Of a stretch of 8,407 nucleotides of DNA, positions 1 to 5,221 are shown one piece after another; within the stretch, counting starts at the first letter, position 1, and each line of letters begins with the position of its first letter. Source of the DNA: JAXHNE01 sp038316995 (GTDB taxonomy: Bacteria; Patescibacteriota; Saccharimonadia; Saccharimonadales; JAXHNE01); NCBI GenBank assembly GCA_038316995.1, contig JBBQAZ010000030.1, forward strand, positions 1-8,407, given 5' to 3'. Position numbers and translations under genes: made by a program. The notes under the pieces are model-generated. The model ran no database searches. It saw only the letters and a program-made list of their open reading frames with translations, and had not been told where the DNA came from.

Positions 1-23
1 TTTCGTTTGTCGCCTTTAGCCAT
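1..23 (-). CDS. First codons of a CDS, probably ribosomal protein L33 (rpmG)
   Basis: Only the first seven codons are inside the window, reading MAKGDKR from an ATG at 23-21. A basic N-terminus of this kind is typical of bacterial L33 (MAKG...K). A gene for L33, followed by secE and nusG, often sits directly after a tRNA-Thr or tRNA-Trp gene. Here it starts 43 nt after the 3' end of tRNA-Thr(GGT) and would be cotranscribed with it. No clear Shine-Dalgarno is visible. The start codon is reasonably supported; the product rests on seven residues plus context. Confidence 0.4.
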
Positions 24-66
24 AGAATACAACTTTAACAGATTAGAATTAATAAATCAACACTTT

Positions 67-141
67 TGGAGCCACCTGTGAGATTTGAACTCACGACCCC
101 CGCCTTACCATGGCGATGCTCTACCCCTGAGCTAAGGTGGC
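67..141 (-). tRNA. tRNA-Thr, anticodon GGT
   Basis: On the minus strand a full cloverleaf can be drawn. The acceptor strands GCCACCT and AGGTGGC pair perfectly. The D-arm is GCTC/GAGC. The anticodon stem TCGCC/GGCGG closes the loop ATGGTAA, giving anticodon GGT for threonine ACC/ACU. The T-arm is GTGAG-TTCAAAT-CTCAC. The discriminator is T and CCA is encoded (69-67). Its acceptor stem is identical to that of the other tRNA-Thr at 1642-1718. A promoter lies just upstream. Confidence 0.96.
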
Positions 142-153
142 AAATCAGATTAA

Positions 154-181
154 AGTATAGCTGTTGTTTGCAAATGTGCAA
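154..181 (-). promoter_or_regulatory. Sigma70-type promoter for tRNA-Thr(GGT) and the downstream gene
   Basis: On the minus strand a -35 TTGCAC (181-176) is followed by a 16-nt spacer and a -10 TATACT (159-154). The tRNA begins 12 nt after the -10, so the predicted 5' leader is only about five nucleotides. It fills the gap between the upstream 175-residue gene and the tRNA, so the tRNA-Thr/L33-like unit can be transcribed independently. Confidence 0.75.
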
Positions 182-186
182 AATCC

Positions 187-714
187 TTAAGCATAGTCAT
201 GCATTTCTGTAACTTTATCAATTATTTCATCATCATTACTACCAGATACAATATGCGCAAATTCGTCATATAAAAGTCTTGTAGATTTACTGTCATATAC
301 TGCTTTTACTTCAGCCACTTGGACAGTACTATCCAGTAAGGAACGTTTGATTGGCTTCATTTGTACAAAGTCATACTTCCCTCCGTTTTGAAGCTCAGCT
401 TGCATTGCCAGCGAAACAGTTTGTCTTGATACCCCAAGCGGATATAAAAGTCGCCAGTCGCTAATTAAAGGATCCGTAACATACAATGATCCTTCGGATA
501 GAATTCCTATTCTTTTTATATCAACCAGACCACCCAAACAAGCAAGCCTTGCAATTGCAAATTTTTGAGATATGTCGTTACTTTTCTGCTCATCTTCAGC
601 CATGCAGCTTGCAACGGCGCGGATAGAATTATCACTAAGGCCGTCGAACCTACGACGAATTACTACAGGTAAGATTTCGTATGTTCCTGAATCTATGTCA
701 ATTTTGTTTGCCAT
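187..714 (-). CDS. Hypothetical protein of 175 residues
   Basis: The family is not recognised. The product is soluble-looking, with no signal peptide or membrane segment. It has a mixed acidic/basic composition with an arginine cluster near residues 19-22 and an acidic C-terminal part. A stretch around residues 90-110 (VSRQTVSLAMQAEL) resembles a helix-turn-helix turn, but this is only suggestive. The start at 714-712 is the first ATG of a long open frame. There is no good Shine-Dalgarno, but a TATAGT box ends 8 nt before the ATG, which would fit a leaderless transcript. It sits between the structured region at 796-970 and the promoter of tRNA-Thr(GGT), inside the block that separates tRNA-Tyr from tRNA-Thr(GGT). 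It may therefore be accessory. Coding status is likely because of its length and because no other strand or frame is open across it. Confidence 0.7.
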   Translation of the reverse strand: MANKIDIDSGTYEILPVVIRRRFDGLSDNSIRAVASCMAEDEQKSNDISQKFAIARLACLGGLVDIKRIGILSEGSLYVTDPLISDWRLLYPLGVSRQTVSLAMQAELQNGGKYDFVQMKPIKRSLLDSTVQVAEVKAVYDSKSTRLLYDEFAHIVSGSNDDEIIDKVTEMHDYA

Positions 715-722
715 ATATTCTT

Positions 723-728
723 ACTATA
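723..728 (-). promoter_or_regulatory. Possible -10 box for the 175-residue gene
   Basis: TATAGT on the minus strand ends 8 nt before the ATG at 714. There is no TGn extension and no convincing -35 at 16-18 nt upstream. It is listed because three other leading genes in the window have a better -10-like box at almost the same distance from an ATG with no Shine-Dalgarno. Confidence 0.3.
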
Positions 729-801
729 ACTCAGTACATCTACAAAGCCACTAATTTAATATTACGCCGAGCCTAGTATTTTTAAGTTAAAGTAACTGCA
801 C

Positions 802-822
802 TGATGCAGGGTGTAGGATTCG
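802..822 (-). repeat. Imperfect 21-nt copy of the 3' end of tRNA-Tyr (possible att-site scar)
   Basis: This segment matches 1436-1456, the last 21 nt of tRNA-Tyr (T-loop tail, acceptor strand and CCA), at 19 of 21 positions and in the same orientation. The two differences are one in the acceptor/T-arm part and one in the CCA triplet. The two copies are 634 nt apart and bracket the pyrophosphatase-like gene. Direct repeats of a tRNA 3' end are the usual footprint of tyrosine-recombinase integration. No integrase gene lies between them, so a partial tRNA duplication is an equally open explanation. Confidence 0.55.
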
Positions 823-999
823 CCTAAATGTGCTCTCGCTTCAGCTAAAGCTGCGCCCTGGGGCCAAGCATGGAAAACTCAATATGCCCCTCGTGCATAT
901 TGCGCCTATCGGTTCAAATCCAACAATGTAAATTCCTCCATAGCTGACCCAGATGGGTCTGCGACGGAGGATGGTGCAGTATCTTGGCTGAGGTTAGAA

Positions 1000-1371
1000 C
1001 TATTTTGACTTTCTGAACGGTTCAATAGCCCCGTGCAATTCATCCTCGGTTTCAAATCGGTGACTTGAAATTAGTACTGAAGCGAACTGTTCATATATCA
1101 ATCTTTCTTGGTCAGCCGTAACGTGTAGGTAGAACTTATGCTCTCCTTCCGCTAGTTCAGGCCTAAATACTTTTATGTAACCGCAATACTTGCCATCGGT
1201 GCCCTTAAACACGTCGAGATTAGCGCCATCTTCACCTATATAACCTTCAATATCACCATAATCCACTGGATACGTTACTCCTTTAAGTGGATAGTCACCG
1301 ACATCTCCAAAATCTTTGTATTCACCAGCTCGTTTCTCTACTCGAAAGTTATCAAACGGATTTGTTTTCAT
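1000..1371 (-). CDS. Small protein resembling a family I inorganic pyrophosphatase
   Basis: The product has 123 residues, shorter than the usual soluble pyrophosphatase (about 170-180). Residues 34-55 contain YPVDYGDIEGYIGEDG followed by ANLDVF. This aligns with the family I signature YPxNYGYI...DGDPxDVL around the metal-binding aspartates. In the classic D-x-D-x-x-D triad the middle aspartate is alanine (A50), while D48 and D53 remain, so ordinary catalysis is doubtful. The later EHKFYLHV segment recalls the short pyrophosphatase-like domains found in some phage proteins. The start at 1371 is chosen because longer versions would begin upstream of the tRNA-Tyr terminator (1391-1419) or run through the tRNA itself. 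There is no Shine-Dalgarno; an extended -10 lies 7 nt before the ATG. The gene sits between tRNA-Tyr and a copy of that tRNA's 3' end, which suggests it came in as cargo. Seen: the motif and the missing residue. Inferred: pyrophosphatase ancestry and transfer. Confidence 0.7.
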   Translation of the reverse strand: MKTNPFDNFRVEKRAGEYKDFGDVGDYPLKGVTYPVDYGDIEGYIGEDGANLDVFKGTDGKYCGYIKVFRPELAEGEHKFYLHVTADQERLIYEQFASVLISSHRFETEDELHGAIEPFRKSK

Positions 1372-1378
1372 ACAATAT

Positions 1379-1387
1379 ATGATAGCA
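1379..1387 (-). promoter_or_regulatory. Extended -10 promoter 7 nt before the pyrophosphatase-like ORF
   Basis: The minus strand reads TGC-TATCAT, then 7 nt, then the ATG at 1371. It lies just downstream of the tRNA-Tyr terminator, where a new transcription start would be needed. With a usual start 6-7 nt after the -10, transcription would begin at or next to the A of the ATG, giving a leaderless mRNA. Confidence 0.5.
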
Positions 1388-1390
1388 GTA

Positions 1391-1419
1391 AAAACAAAAA
1401 GACTTCCGAAGAAGTCCTT
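1391..1419 (-). terminator. Intrinsic terminator of tRNA-Tyr with UUCG tetraloop
   Basis: On the minus strand GACTTC-TTCG-GAAGTC (1416-1401) forms a perfect 6-bp stem with the very stable UUCG loop. It can be extended by G-U and A-U pairs, and it runs directly into five T, one G and four T. It starts about 16 nt after the CCA of tRNA-Tyr, so it ends the tRNA-Thr(TGT)-tRNA-Tyr transcript. Confidence 0.85.
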
Positions 1420-1435
1420 CATAGTGCTTATGGTT

Positions 1436-1521
1436 TGGTGCAGGGTGCAGGATTCGAACCTGCGAAGGCATAAGCCATCAGATTTACAGTCTGACGTGTT
1501 TGACCGCTTCACTAACCCTGC
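1436..1521 (-). tRNA. tRNA-Tyr, anticodon GTA
   Basis: The minus strand folds into a class II tRNA of 86 nt. The acceptor strands are GCAGGGT/ACCCTGC. The anticodon stem TCAGA/TCTGA closes the loop CTGTAAA, giving anticodon GTA. A long variable arm follows (TGGCTTATGCCTTCG region), then the T-arm GCAGG-TTCGAAT-CCTGC, discriminator A and an encoded CCA (1438-1436). It lies downstream of tRNA-Thr(TGT), and its 5' end merges with the foot of a long inverted repeat (1520-1573). Confidence 0.97.
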
Positions 1522-1573
1522 CCAGTAGTAGTCTTTTGCCTACTTAAGTATTTACAAAAGCTTACTACTGGGC
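1520..1573. repeat. 54-nt near-perfect inverted repeat abutting the 5' end of tRNA-Tyr
   Basis: The arms GCCCAGTAGTA (1520-1530) and TACTACTGGGC (1563-1573) pair over 11 bp. The stem continues with one wobble pair and one mismatch, then CTTTTG/CAAAAG (1533-1538/1555-1560). Its apex carries a 10-nt perfect palindrome TACTTAAGTA (1541-1550). The foot of the right-hand stem on the minus-strand RNA includes the first two nucleotides of tRNA-Tyr. No U-tract follows on either side, so it is not a standard terminator. Possible roles are a pre-tRNA leader structure affecting 5' processing, a protein-binding or recombination site, or a palindromic repeat remnant. Confidence 0.8.
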
Positions 1574-1641
1574 CTGCTAGATGTACTTTTATATCATTTA
1601 GAAATGTCATCATTACACTAAATAATGATAAATTAAAATCA

Positions 1642-1718
1642 TGGAGCCACCTGTCGGATTCGAACCGACGACCTACTGTTTACAAAACAGCCGCTCTAAC
1701 CAACTGAGCTAAGGTGGC
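1642..1718 (-). tRNA. tRNA-Thr, anticodon TGT
   Basis: Cloverleaf on the minus strand: acceptor GCCACCT/AGGTGGC, D-arm GCTC/GAGC, anticodon stem GCTGT/ACAGT around the loop TTTGTAA (anticodon TGT, threonine ACA/ACG), T-arm GTCGG-TTCGAAT-CCGAC, discriminator T and encoded CCA (1644-1642). It leads a two-tRNA transcript with tRNA-Tyr, from which it is separated by an AT-rich 120-nt spacer holding the 54-nt inverted repeat and a small TCATTA/TAATGA hairpin (1610-1628). Confidence 0.97.
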
Positions 1719-1782
1719 ATAATTATTTACAATGTTAAGGAACTGAAGTTAAGGCAACACAATTTGCATAAAGTACCGCAAA

Positions 1783-1811
1783 ATTGTAGCAAATACTCTG
1801 TTAATTAGCAA
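1783..1811 (-). promoter_or_regulatory. Promoter for the tRNA-Thr(TGT)-tRNA-Tyr unit
   Basis: The minus strand has -35 TTGCTA (1811-1806), a 17-nt spacer and -10 TACAAT (1788-1783), preceded by TGC (extended -10). The predicted start is near 1776, about 60 nt before the tRNA. It lies in the short gap after the TPR gene and gives the tRNAs their own transcription. Confidence 0.6.
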
Positions 1812-1825
1812 TTATGAACTATTCC

Positions 1826-2482
1826 TTAAATGACAACCCTGCGACCTGGACGTTTAACGCGTTTTTTACTTGAACCAGCAGGCTTTATCATTTTCTTAAG
1901 CTTCTCATCTACCTCATCTGCATTTGATAGCATCCCAAGCCCTTCATAGGCTTTCCTAAGCAATATAAAGCTTTCATGGCTTGGTTCTAGTTCTGTTGCT
2001 TTTTTAAGCTCAGCAAGCATTAGCTTTGCATTTCCTAACTTTTCTTGAACTTTAGCATAAGCTATATGTCTGGCGGCAAGACCGTCTTCAAGCCTTAAGG
2101 CATGTTCAAAAGCTGTTGCAGCCTTTGTATAATTCTCTGTTTCATAATATATCAGGCCAAGGTTGTGCAGGCTGGACGCGCTTGGATCAATGCTACTTGC
2201 AATTTCAAAGCAGTCGATCGCGTCCTTGTACTCCTTTTGCTTTGCATACAAAATTCCAAGTCGGTTATAGGCGGCTGCGTTCGTCTGGTCGATTTTAAGA
2301 ATAGTTAGCAGTGCTTTTTCGGCACGCAAAAAACGGTTCTCACGCATTCCTTGATGTGCAATATCCCACAATTTTCCAAGTTTATCGCTTATAACACTCG
2401 TAACAACAGACTCTTCTTGTCTTGCTGCAAGATTACGAATTGCCATAGCACCAAACCCCGCCAAAACTACTAGTTCAAACAT
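1826..2482 (-). CDS. TPR-repeat protein with basic C-terminal tail
   Basis: The product has 218 residues. Residues 1-18 are hydrophobic (MFELVVLAGFGAMAIRN) and could be a weak membrane anchor. From about residue 37 to 190 there are four to five tetratricopeptide repeats, with characteristic pieces such as AAYNRLGILYAKQKEYKDA (70-88) and LHNLGLIYYETENYTKAATA (105-124). The last 18 residues are very basic (SSKKRVKRPGRR). TPR arrays are protein-docking scaffolds, so the specific partner cannot be read from sequence. The gene starts 17 nt after holB and follows it on the same strand, but it has no Shine-Dalgarno. Instead TGG-TATACT ends 8 nt before the ATG, which suggests a second, possibly leaderless, transcript in addition to readthrough from the trpS operon. 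Confidence 0.88.
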   Translation of the reverse strand: MFELVVLAGFGAMAIRNLAARQEESVVTSVISDKLGKLWDIAHQGMRENRFLRAEKALLTILKIDQTNAAAYNRLGILYAKQKEYKDAIDCFEIASSIDPSASSLHNLGLIYYETENYTKAATAFEHALRLEDGLAARHIAYAKVQEKLGNAKLMLAELKKATELEPSHESFILLRKAYEGLGMLSNADEVDEKLKKMIKPAGSSKKRVKRPGRRVVI

Positions 2483-2490
2483 GTGGTGTC

Positions 2491-2499
2491 AGTATACCA
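2491..2499 (-). promoter_or_regulatory. Possible extended -10 promoter of the TPR gene
   Basis: The minus strand reads TGG-TATACT (2499-2491), then 8 nt, then the ATG at 2482. The -35 position is weak. It lies in the 17-nt holB/TPR gap directly after the holB stop. Its distance to an ATG without a Shine-Dalgarno matches the -10 boxes of two other genes here. Confidence 0.4.
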
Positions 2500-3324
2500 T
2501 TACAAAGCTAAAAATACATCGACGAGCACAAGCTTTGTGTTTACGTTCATCAGTAGCGACTTTTGAGCTCCAGCAACTATTTTTCTTTTTTGTGTCAACA
2601 TTTTAACAGATGAATTTGAGGTTGAAGGAGCATGGGAAACTGCTCTGAGTATATCCTCTAGCGCGTTACAGACATCTATTGCCATAGGTTTATTTTTTGA
2701 AAGAGTATCAATTCTAGTTAATCTATCAAAAACAGACTCCGCGAGAATCTTTTTCGCTTCATTAATTGCATCGGTGTATTCTGCAGATTCATCATTTAGA
2801 AGTGAGAATAACTTACCAGGTGCGCCATCGGCAATGCTATGCATCTTTTTAATCTGATCAATGCTTGGTAATAAAGATTCATAGTAATCCAAAGCTTCTT
2901 CAAGGCTAATCTTTCCAATGTGCAAGACTAATACACGTGAAAGTATAGTTTGGATAATGTGTTGTTTGCTAGACGCTAAAATAAAGAACCTTAATCCCCT
3001 TGGCGGTTCTTCAAGAATCTTAAGCAGTGAATTCTGAGCTTCGTTGGTCATTGATTCACTAGATTCTATTAAAAGCACCCTGTTAGAATATTCGTGTTGC
3101 CGCAGCGACAAGCTACGCTTTAGCTCTCTAACTTGATCAATTGTTATAGAAGATTTTTCCGGAGAAAGTTTAGTAATGAGTATATTATTTGTTATTTTCA
3201 ATTGTGCTTCAATAGATTCAGAAAGTTGATTAACTTCCGGTCCAATCAGTAAGGCAGCATGCGTATCACCTTCCATAAACCGCTGGATATCACGTTTAAG
3301 TTTGCTGCCTAATAATCCTTTCAC
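2500..3324 (-). CDS. holB: DNA polymerase III subunit delta' (clamp loader)
   Basis: The 274-residue product belongs to the AAA+ clamp-loader family and would act in the complex that loads the sliding clamp at the replication fork. Evidence is the block VLLIESSESMTNEAQNSLLK (83-102) continuing into ILEEPP (103-108), the FFILASS strand (113-119), and the Ser-Arg of sensor 1 in QTILSRVLVL (125-134). The phosphate-binding loop is absent, with IGPEVNQ in its place, as expected for the non-ATPase delta' rather than DnaX. No zinc-binding cysteine cluster is present, and the protein is shorter than the usual 300-330 residues, consistent with a reduced form. The start is GTG at 3324. It overlaps the TGA of the upstream pseudouridine synthase gene by four bases (GTGA), so translation is probably coupled. 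Confidence 0.88.
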   Translation of the reverse strand: MKGLLGSKLKRDIQRFMEGDTHAALLIGPEVNQLSESIEAQLKITNNILITKLSPEKSSITIDQVRELKRSLSLRQHEYSNRVLLIESSESMTNEAQNSLLKILEEPPRGLRFFILASSKQHIIQTILSRVLVLHIGKISLEEALDYYESLLPSIDQIKKMHSIADGAPGKLFSLLNDESAEYTDAINEAKKILAESVFDRLTRIDTLSKNKPMAIDVCNALEDILRAVSHAPSTSNSSVKMLTQKRKIVAGAQKSLLMNVNTKLVLVDVFLAL

Positions 3325-4187
3325 TCGAGAGGACTCAAATACGACTTAAATATATCGGGAATTTTGGATTCAAACGTATGTTTTTTGTCACCTGGGAGCA
3401 TAATTTCTAGCTTGTGTGCGTGTAGCATCAGCCGTTCTGTATCCTCTCCCTCATAAAGTCGATCCCCAACAATTGGGTGTTTTAGGTGTGCTAGGTGCAC
3501 ACGCAGTTGGTGAGTTCTGCCTGTTTTAGGTTTTAGTTCCACGAGGCTATACTTTTCATTATTCTTCAAGACTATGTACTGAGTGATAGCAGCTTTGCCC
3601 TGTGCGCCAACACGAAACGTCTGAGGCTTTTTAGGATTTCGTTCTATTGGCATGTCAATAATTGCCTCTGGATCGTCTAATGTACCCTCAATAACCGCCA
3701 CATATATTTTACTGACCATTCTATCTGCAAACTGTTTTTGCAAATACTTCATAGTTTCCTGGTTTTTAGCACATATCATTACCCCGGATGTTGCACGATC
3801 CAGTCTATGGACAATTCCCGATCTTTCCCCTGATTCTCCACTAACTTGTCGCATAAATGATGCGACAGAAGGCTCATACCAGTAGCGTCCACGTGAATGG
3901 CTGATTACTCCAACTGGTTTATCTATGACGACCACATTTTTGTCTTGATATATTATAGGTAAGTCAATATCTTCAATCTTTTGAGCTTTGTCTAAATCTA
4001 TATGTAGCTCTAATGTGTCGCCTTCTTTTAATCTGTATCCGGCCTTACTAGCCTCGCCATTTACAGTAAATTCAGCGTCGGCAAATAGCTTTTGTATGTA
4101 TGCTCTACTAAGTTCTGGAAAAAATGAGCACGCATAAGTGTCTGCCCGCTCGCGTCTATGTTCATTATCTACAATAAAAGTCTTCAT
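3321..4187 (-). CDS. rluD: Ribosomal large-subunit pseudouridine synthase, RluA/RluD family
   Basis: The 288-residue protein isomerises specific uridines of RNA, probably 23S rRNA, to pseudouridine. An N-terminal S4 RNA-binding domain occupies about residues 12-62. The catalytic domain follows with IDKPVGVISH (88-97) and the signature motif HRLDRATSG (127-135), where D130 is the catalytic aspartate. The GRTHQLRVH motif lies at about 223-231. Length and domain order fit RluD/RluA-type enzymes; the exact target position cannot be told from sequence, and the symbol denotes the family. It starts 3 nt after the trpS stop and its TGA overlaps the holB start, so it is the middle of a tight operon. 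No own Shine-Dalgarno is visible, consistent with translational coupling. Confidence 0.92.
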   Translation of the reverse strand: MKTFIVDNEHRRERADTYACSFFPELSRAYIQKLFADAEFTVNGEASKAGYRLKEGDTLELHIDLDKAQKIEDIDLPIIYQDKNVVVIDKPVGVISHSRGRYWYEPSVASFMRQVSGESGERSGIVHRLDRATSGVMICAKNQETMKYLQKQFADRMVSKIYVAVIEGTLDDPEAIIDMPIERNPKKPQTFRVGAQGKAAITQYIVLKNNEKYSLVELKPKTGRTHQLRVHLAHLKHPIVGDRLYEGEDTERLMLHAHKLEIMLPGDKKHTFESKIPDIFKSYLSPLE

Positions 4188-4190
4188 ACG

Positions 4191-5204
4191 TTAACGTAAA
4201 CCAACGGCTTTTTGTACTTTTAGTAAAGTCATGTTTGCCTGACCCCTTAGCATCTCTTCACTTGTTTCAAGTTTTTTAAGTAGTACTTCGTCGTTCACAT
4301 TAGTCAGCTTTGCTTGAAAATCACTTAAGAAATCGGCAACCTTATTACCAACTGCAACTTTAAATGGTCCGTACTGATCTTGCCCAATGAATTCATCTTT
4401 ATCGCCACCAAGATGTTCGTAAATGTCTAATAGGTTAGATATACCTGGTTGTTTTTTATAATCATAGTTTATTTTGGCTTCATTATCTGTTGCCGCAGAC
4501 ATTACTTTCTTTTTGGCTGTTTCTGGGTTTTCACTTAAGAACAGTACCCCCTTGCCAGTTTCATCTGACTTGCTCATTTTTTTAGTTGGATCCTGTAAGT
4601 CACGAACACGCAGGCCTTGATCTTTACCAAAGAACTTATGTTGATCATTTACTGCCTTTGGAATCACAAAAAGTTCACCAAATTTTGCATTCATACGTCC
4701 AGCAATATCCCTGGTAAATTCAATATGCTGAGATTGATCATCGCCAACCGGCACGTAGCTAGCACCATAAAGCAATATATCGGCTGCCATTAACACTGGG
4801 TAATCAAAAAGGCCGACACTTATCCTGTGCTCACCAAGTGTGTCGGCTTTGTCTTTGTACTGGGTCATTCGGCTCATTTCACCCATACCAGTAAAGCTAT
4901 TCAAGATAACGGTGAGCTCGCTGTGAGCCGCAATATAGCTTTGTCGATACAGATTGATTGAATCATTTTCCAAATCTAATCCAGCAGCCGTAAACAAGCG
5001 TGCATTGTTAAGTATCTGATCCAGTAGTTGGCTATGATCAATTGGCGTCGTGAAGCTATGTAGGTCTGGAATAAACAAATTTATCTGGTAATTTTCAGAT
5101 TTTGAGTGTGCCATATCAACAATAGGCAACAAAGCGCCTAAATAATTACCTAGGTGCAGATCATTGTTTGCTCTCAGACCAGTTAAAATAACATCTTTAC
5201 TCAT
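4191..5204 (-). CDS. trpS: Tryptophanyl-tRNA synthetase
   Basis: This class I aminoacyl-tRNA synthetase charges tRNA-Trp with tryptophan. The 337-residue length is normal. The HIGH signature is HLGN at residues 17-20 within TGLRANNDLHLGNYLGAL, and the KMSKS loop is intact at 209-213. The central DYPVLMAADILLY (134-146) and VPVGDDQSQHIE (151-162) are characteristic of TrpRS. The ATG at 5204 is chosen over one 19 codons upstream because it has GGAG five nt before it, begins at the conserved N-terminus, and avoids overlapping the preceding small gene. The protein contains no tryptophan. It follows a 62-residue gene by 17 nt and leads into the pseudouridine synthase and holB genes. The unit sits behind an attenuator-like leader whose ORF contains a Trp codon, so its expression is predicted to rise when charged tRNA-Trp is scarce. 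Confidence 0.96.
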   Translation of the reverse strand: MSKDVILTGLRANNDLHLGNYLGALLPIVDMAHSKSENYQINLFIPDLHSFTTPIDHSQLLDQILNNARLFTAAGLDLENDSINLYRQSYIAAHSELTVILNSFTGMGEMSRMTQYKDKADTLGEHRISVGLFDYPVLMAADILLYGASYVPVGDDQSQHIEFTRDIAGRMNAKFGELFVIPKAVNDQHKFFGKDQGLRVRDLQDPTKKMSKSDETGKGVLFLSENPETAKKKVMSAATDNEAKINYDYKKQPGISNLLDIYEHLGGDKDEFIGQDQYGPFKVAVGNKVADFLSDFQAKLTNVNDEVLLKKLETSEEMLRGQANMTLLKVQKAVGLR

Positions 5205-5221
5205 AATAACTCCATTATAGA

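Larger units (their letters stand above)
715..999. other. Intergenic region of 285 nt with a GC-richer, strongly structured core (about 796-970)
   Basis: No ORF with a credible start spans this gap. The core is richer in G+C than its flanks and contains a series of hairpins. CTGCA/TGCAG is at 796-800/805-809. CAGC/GCTG is at 842-845/850-853. An 8-bp perfect stem lies at 880-887/895-902 with a 7-nt loop. A compound hairpin pairs CCTCC (935-939) with GGAGG (966-970) around a GACCC/GGGTC stem (946-950/955-959). A T-arm-like GGTTCAAATCC occurs on the plus strand (911-921), and a copy of the tRNA-Tyr 3' end lies at 802-822. It could be an uncharacterised structured RNA, a decayed tRNA-containing segment, or the end of an inserted element. 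The strand and function are unknown. Confidence 0.5.

Noticed and set aside
796..1010. tmRNA, RNase P RNA or SRP RNA in the structured gap
   Set aside because: No tag-peptide frame with paired tRNA-like ends, no AGGAAAGTCC/ACAGAA RNase P cores, and no GGAAG SRP apical loop are present.
823..1010. A plus-strand open frame of about 60 codons ending near 1010
   Set aside because: It has no ATG, GTG or TTG start with a ribosome binding site, is antisense to the neighbouring genes, and coincides with the hairpin-rich segment.
1000..1512. A longer pyrophosphatase-like ORF from 1512, or one from 1422 with a signal-peptide-like start
   Set aside because: The first part is translation of tRNA-Tyr itself, and the 1422 start lies upstream of the tRNA-Tyr terminator. 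The hydrophobic residues there are encoded by the terminator T-tracts.
3321..3324. Alternative genetic code (UGA read as Gly)
   Set aside because: The pseudouridine synthase ends naturally at TGA in a normal GTGA overlap with holB, and no gene here needs an in-frame TGA.
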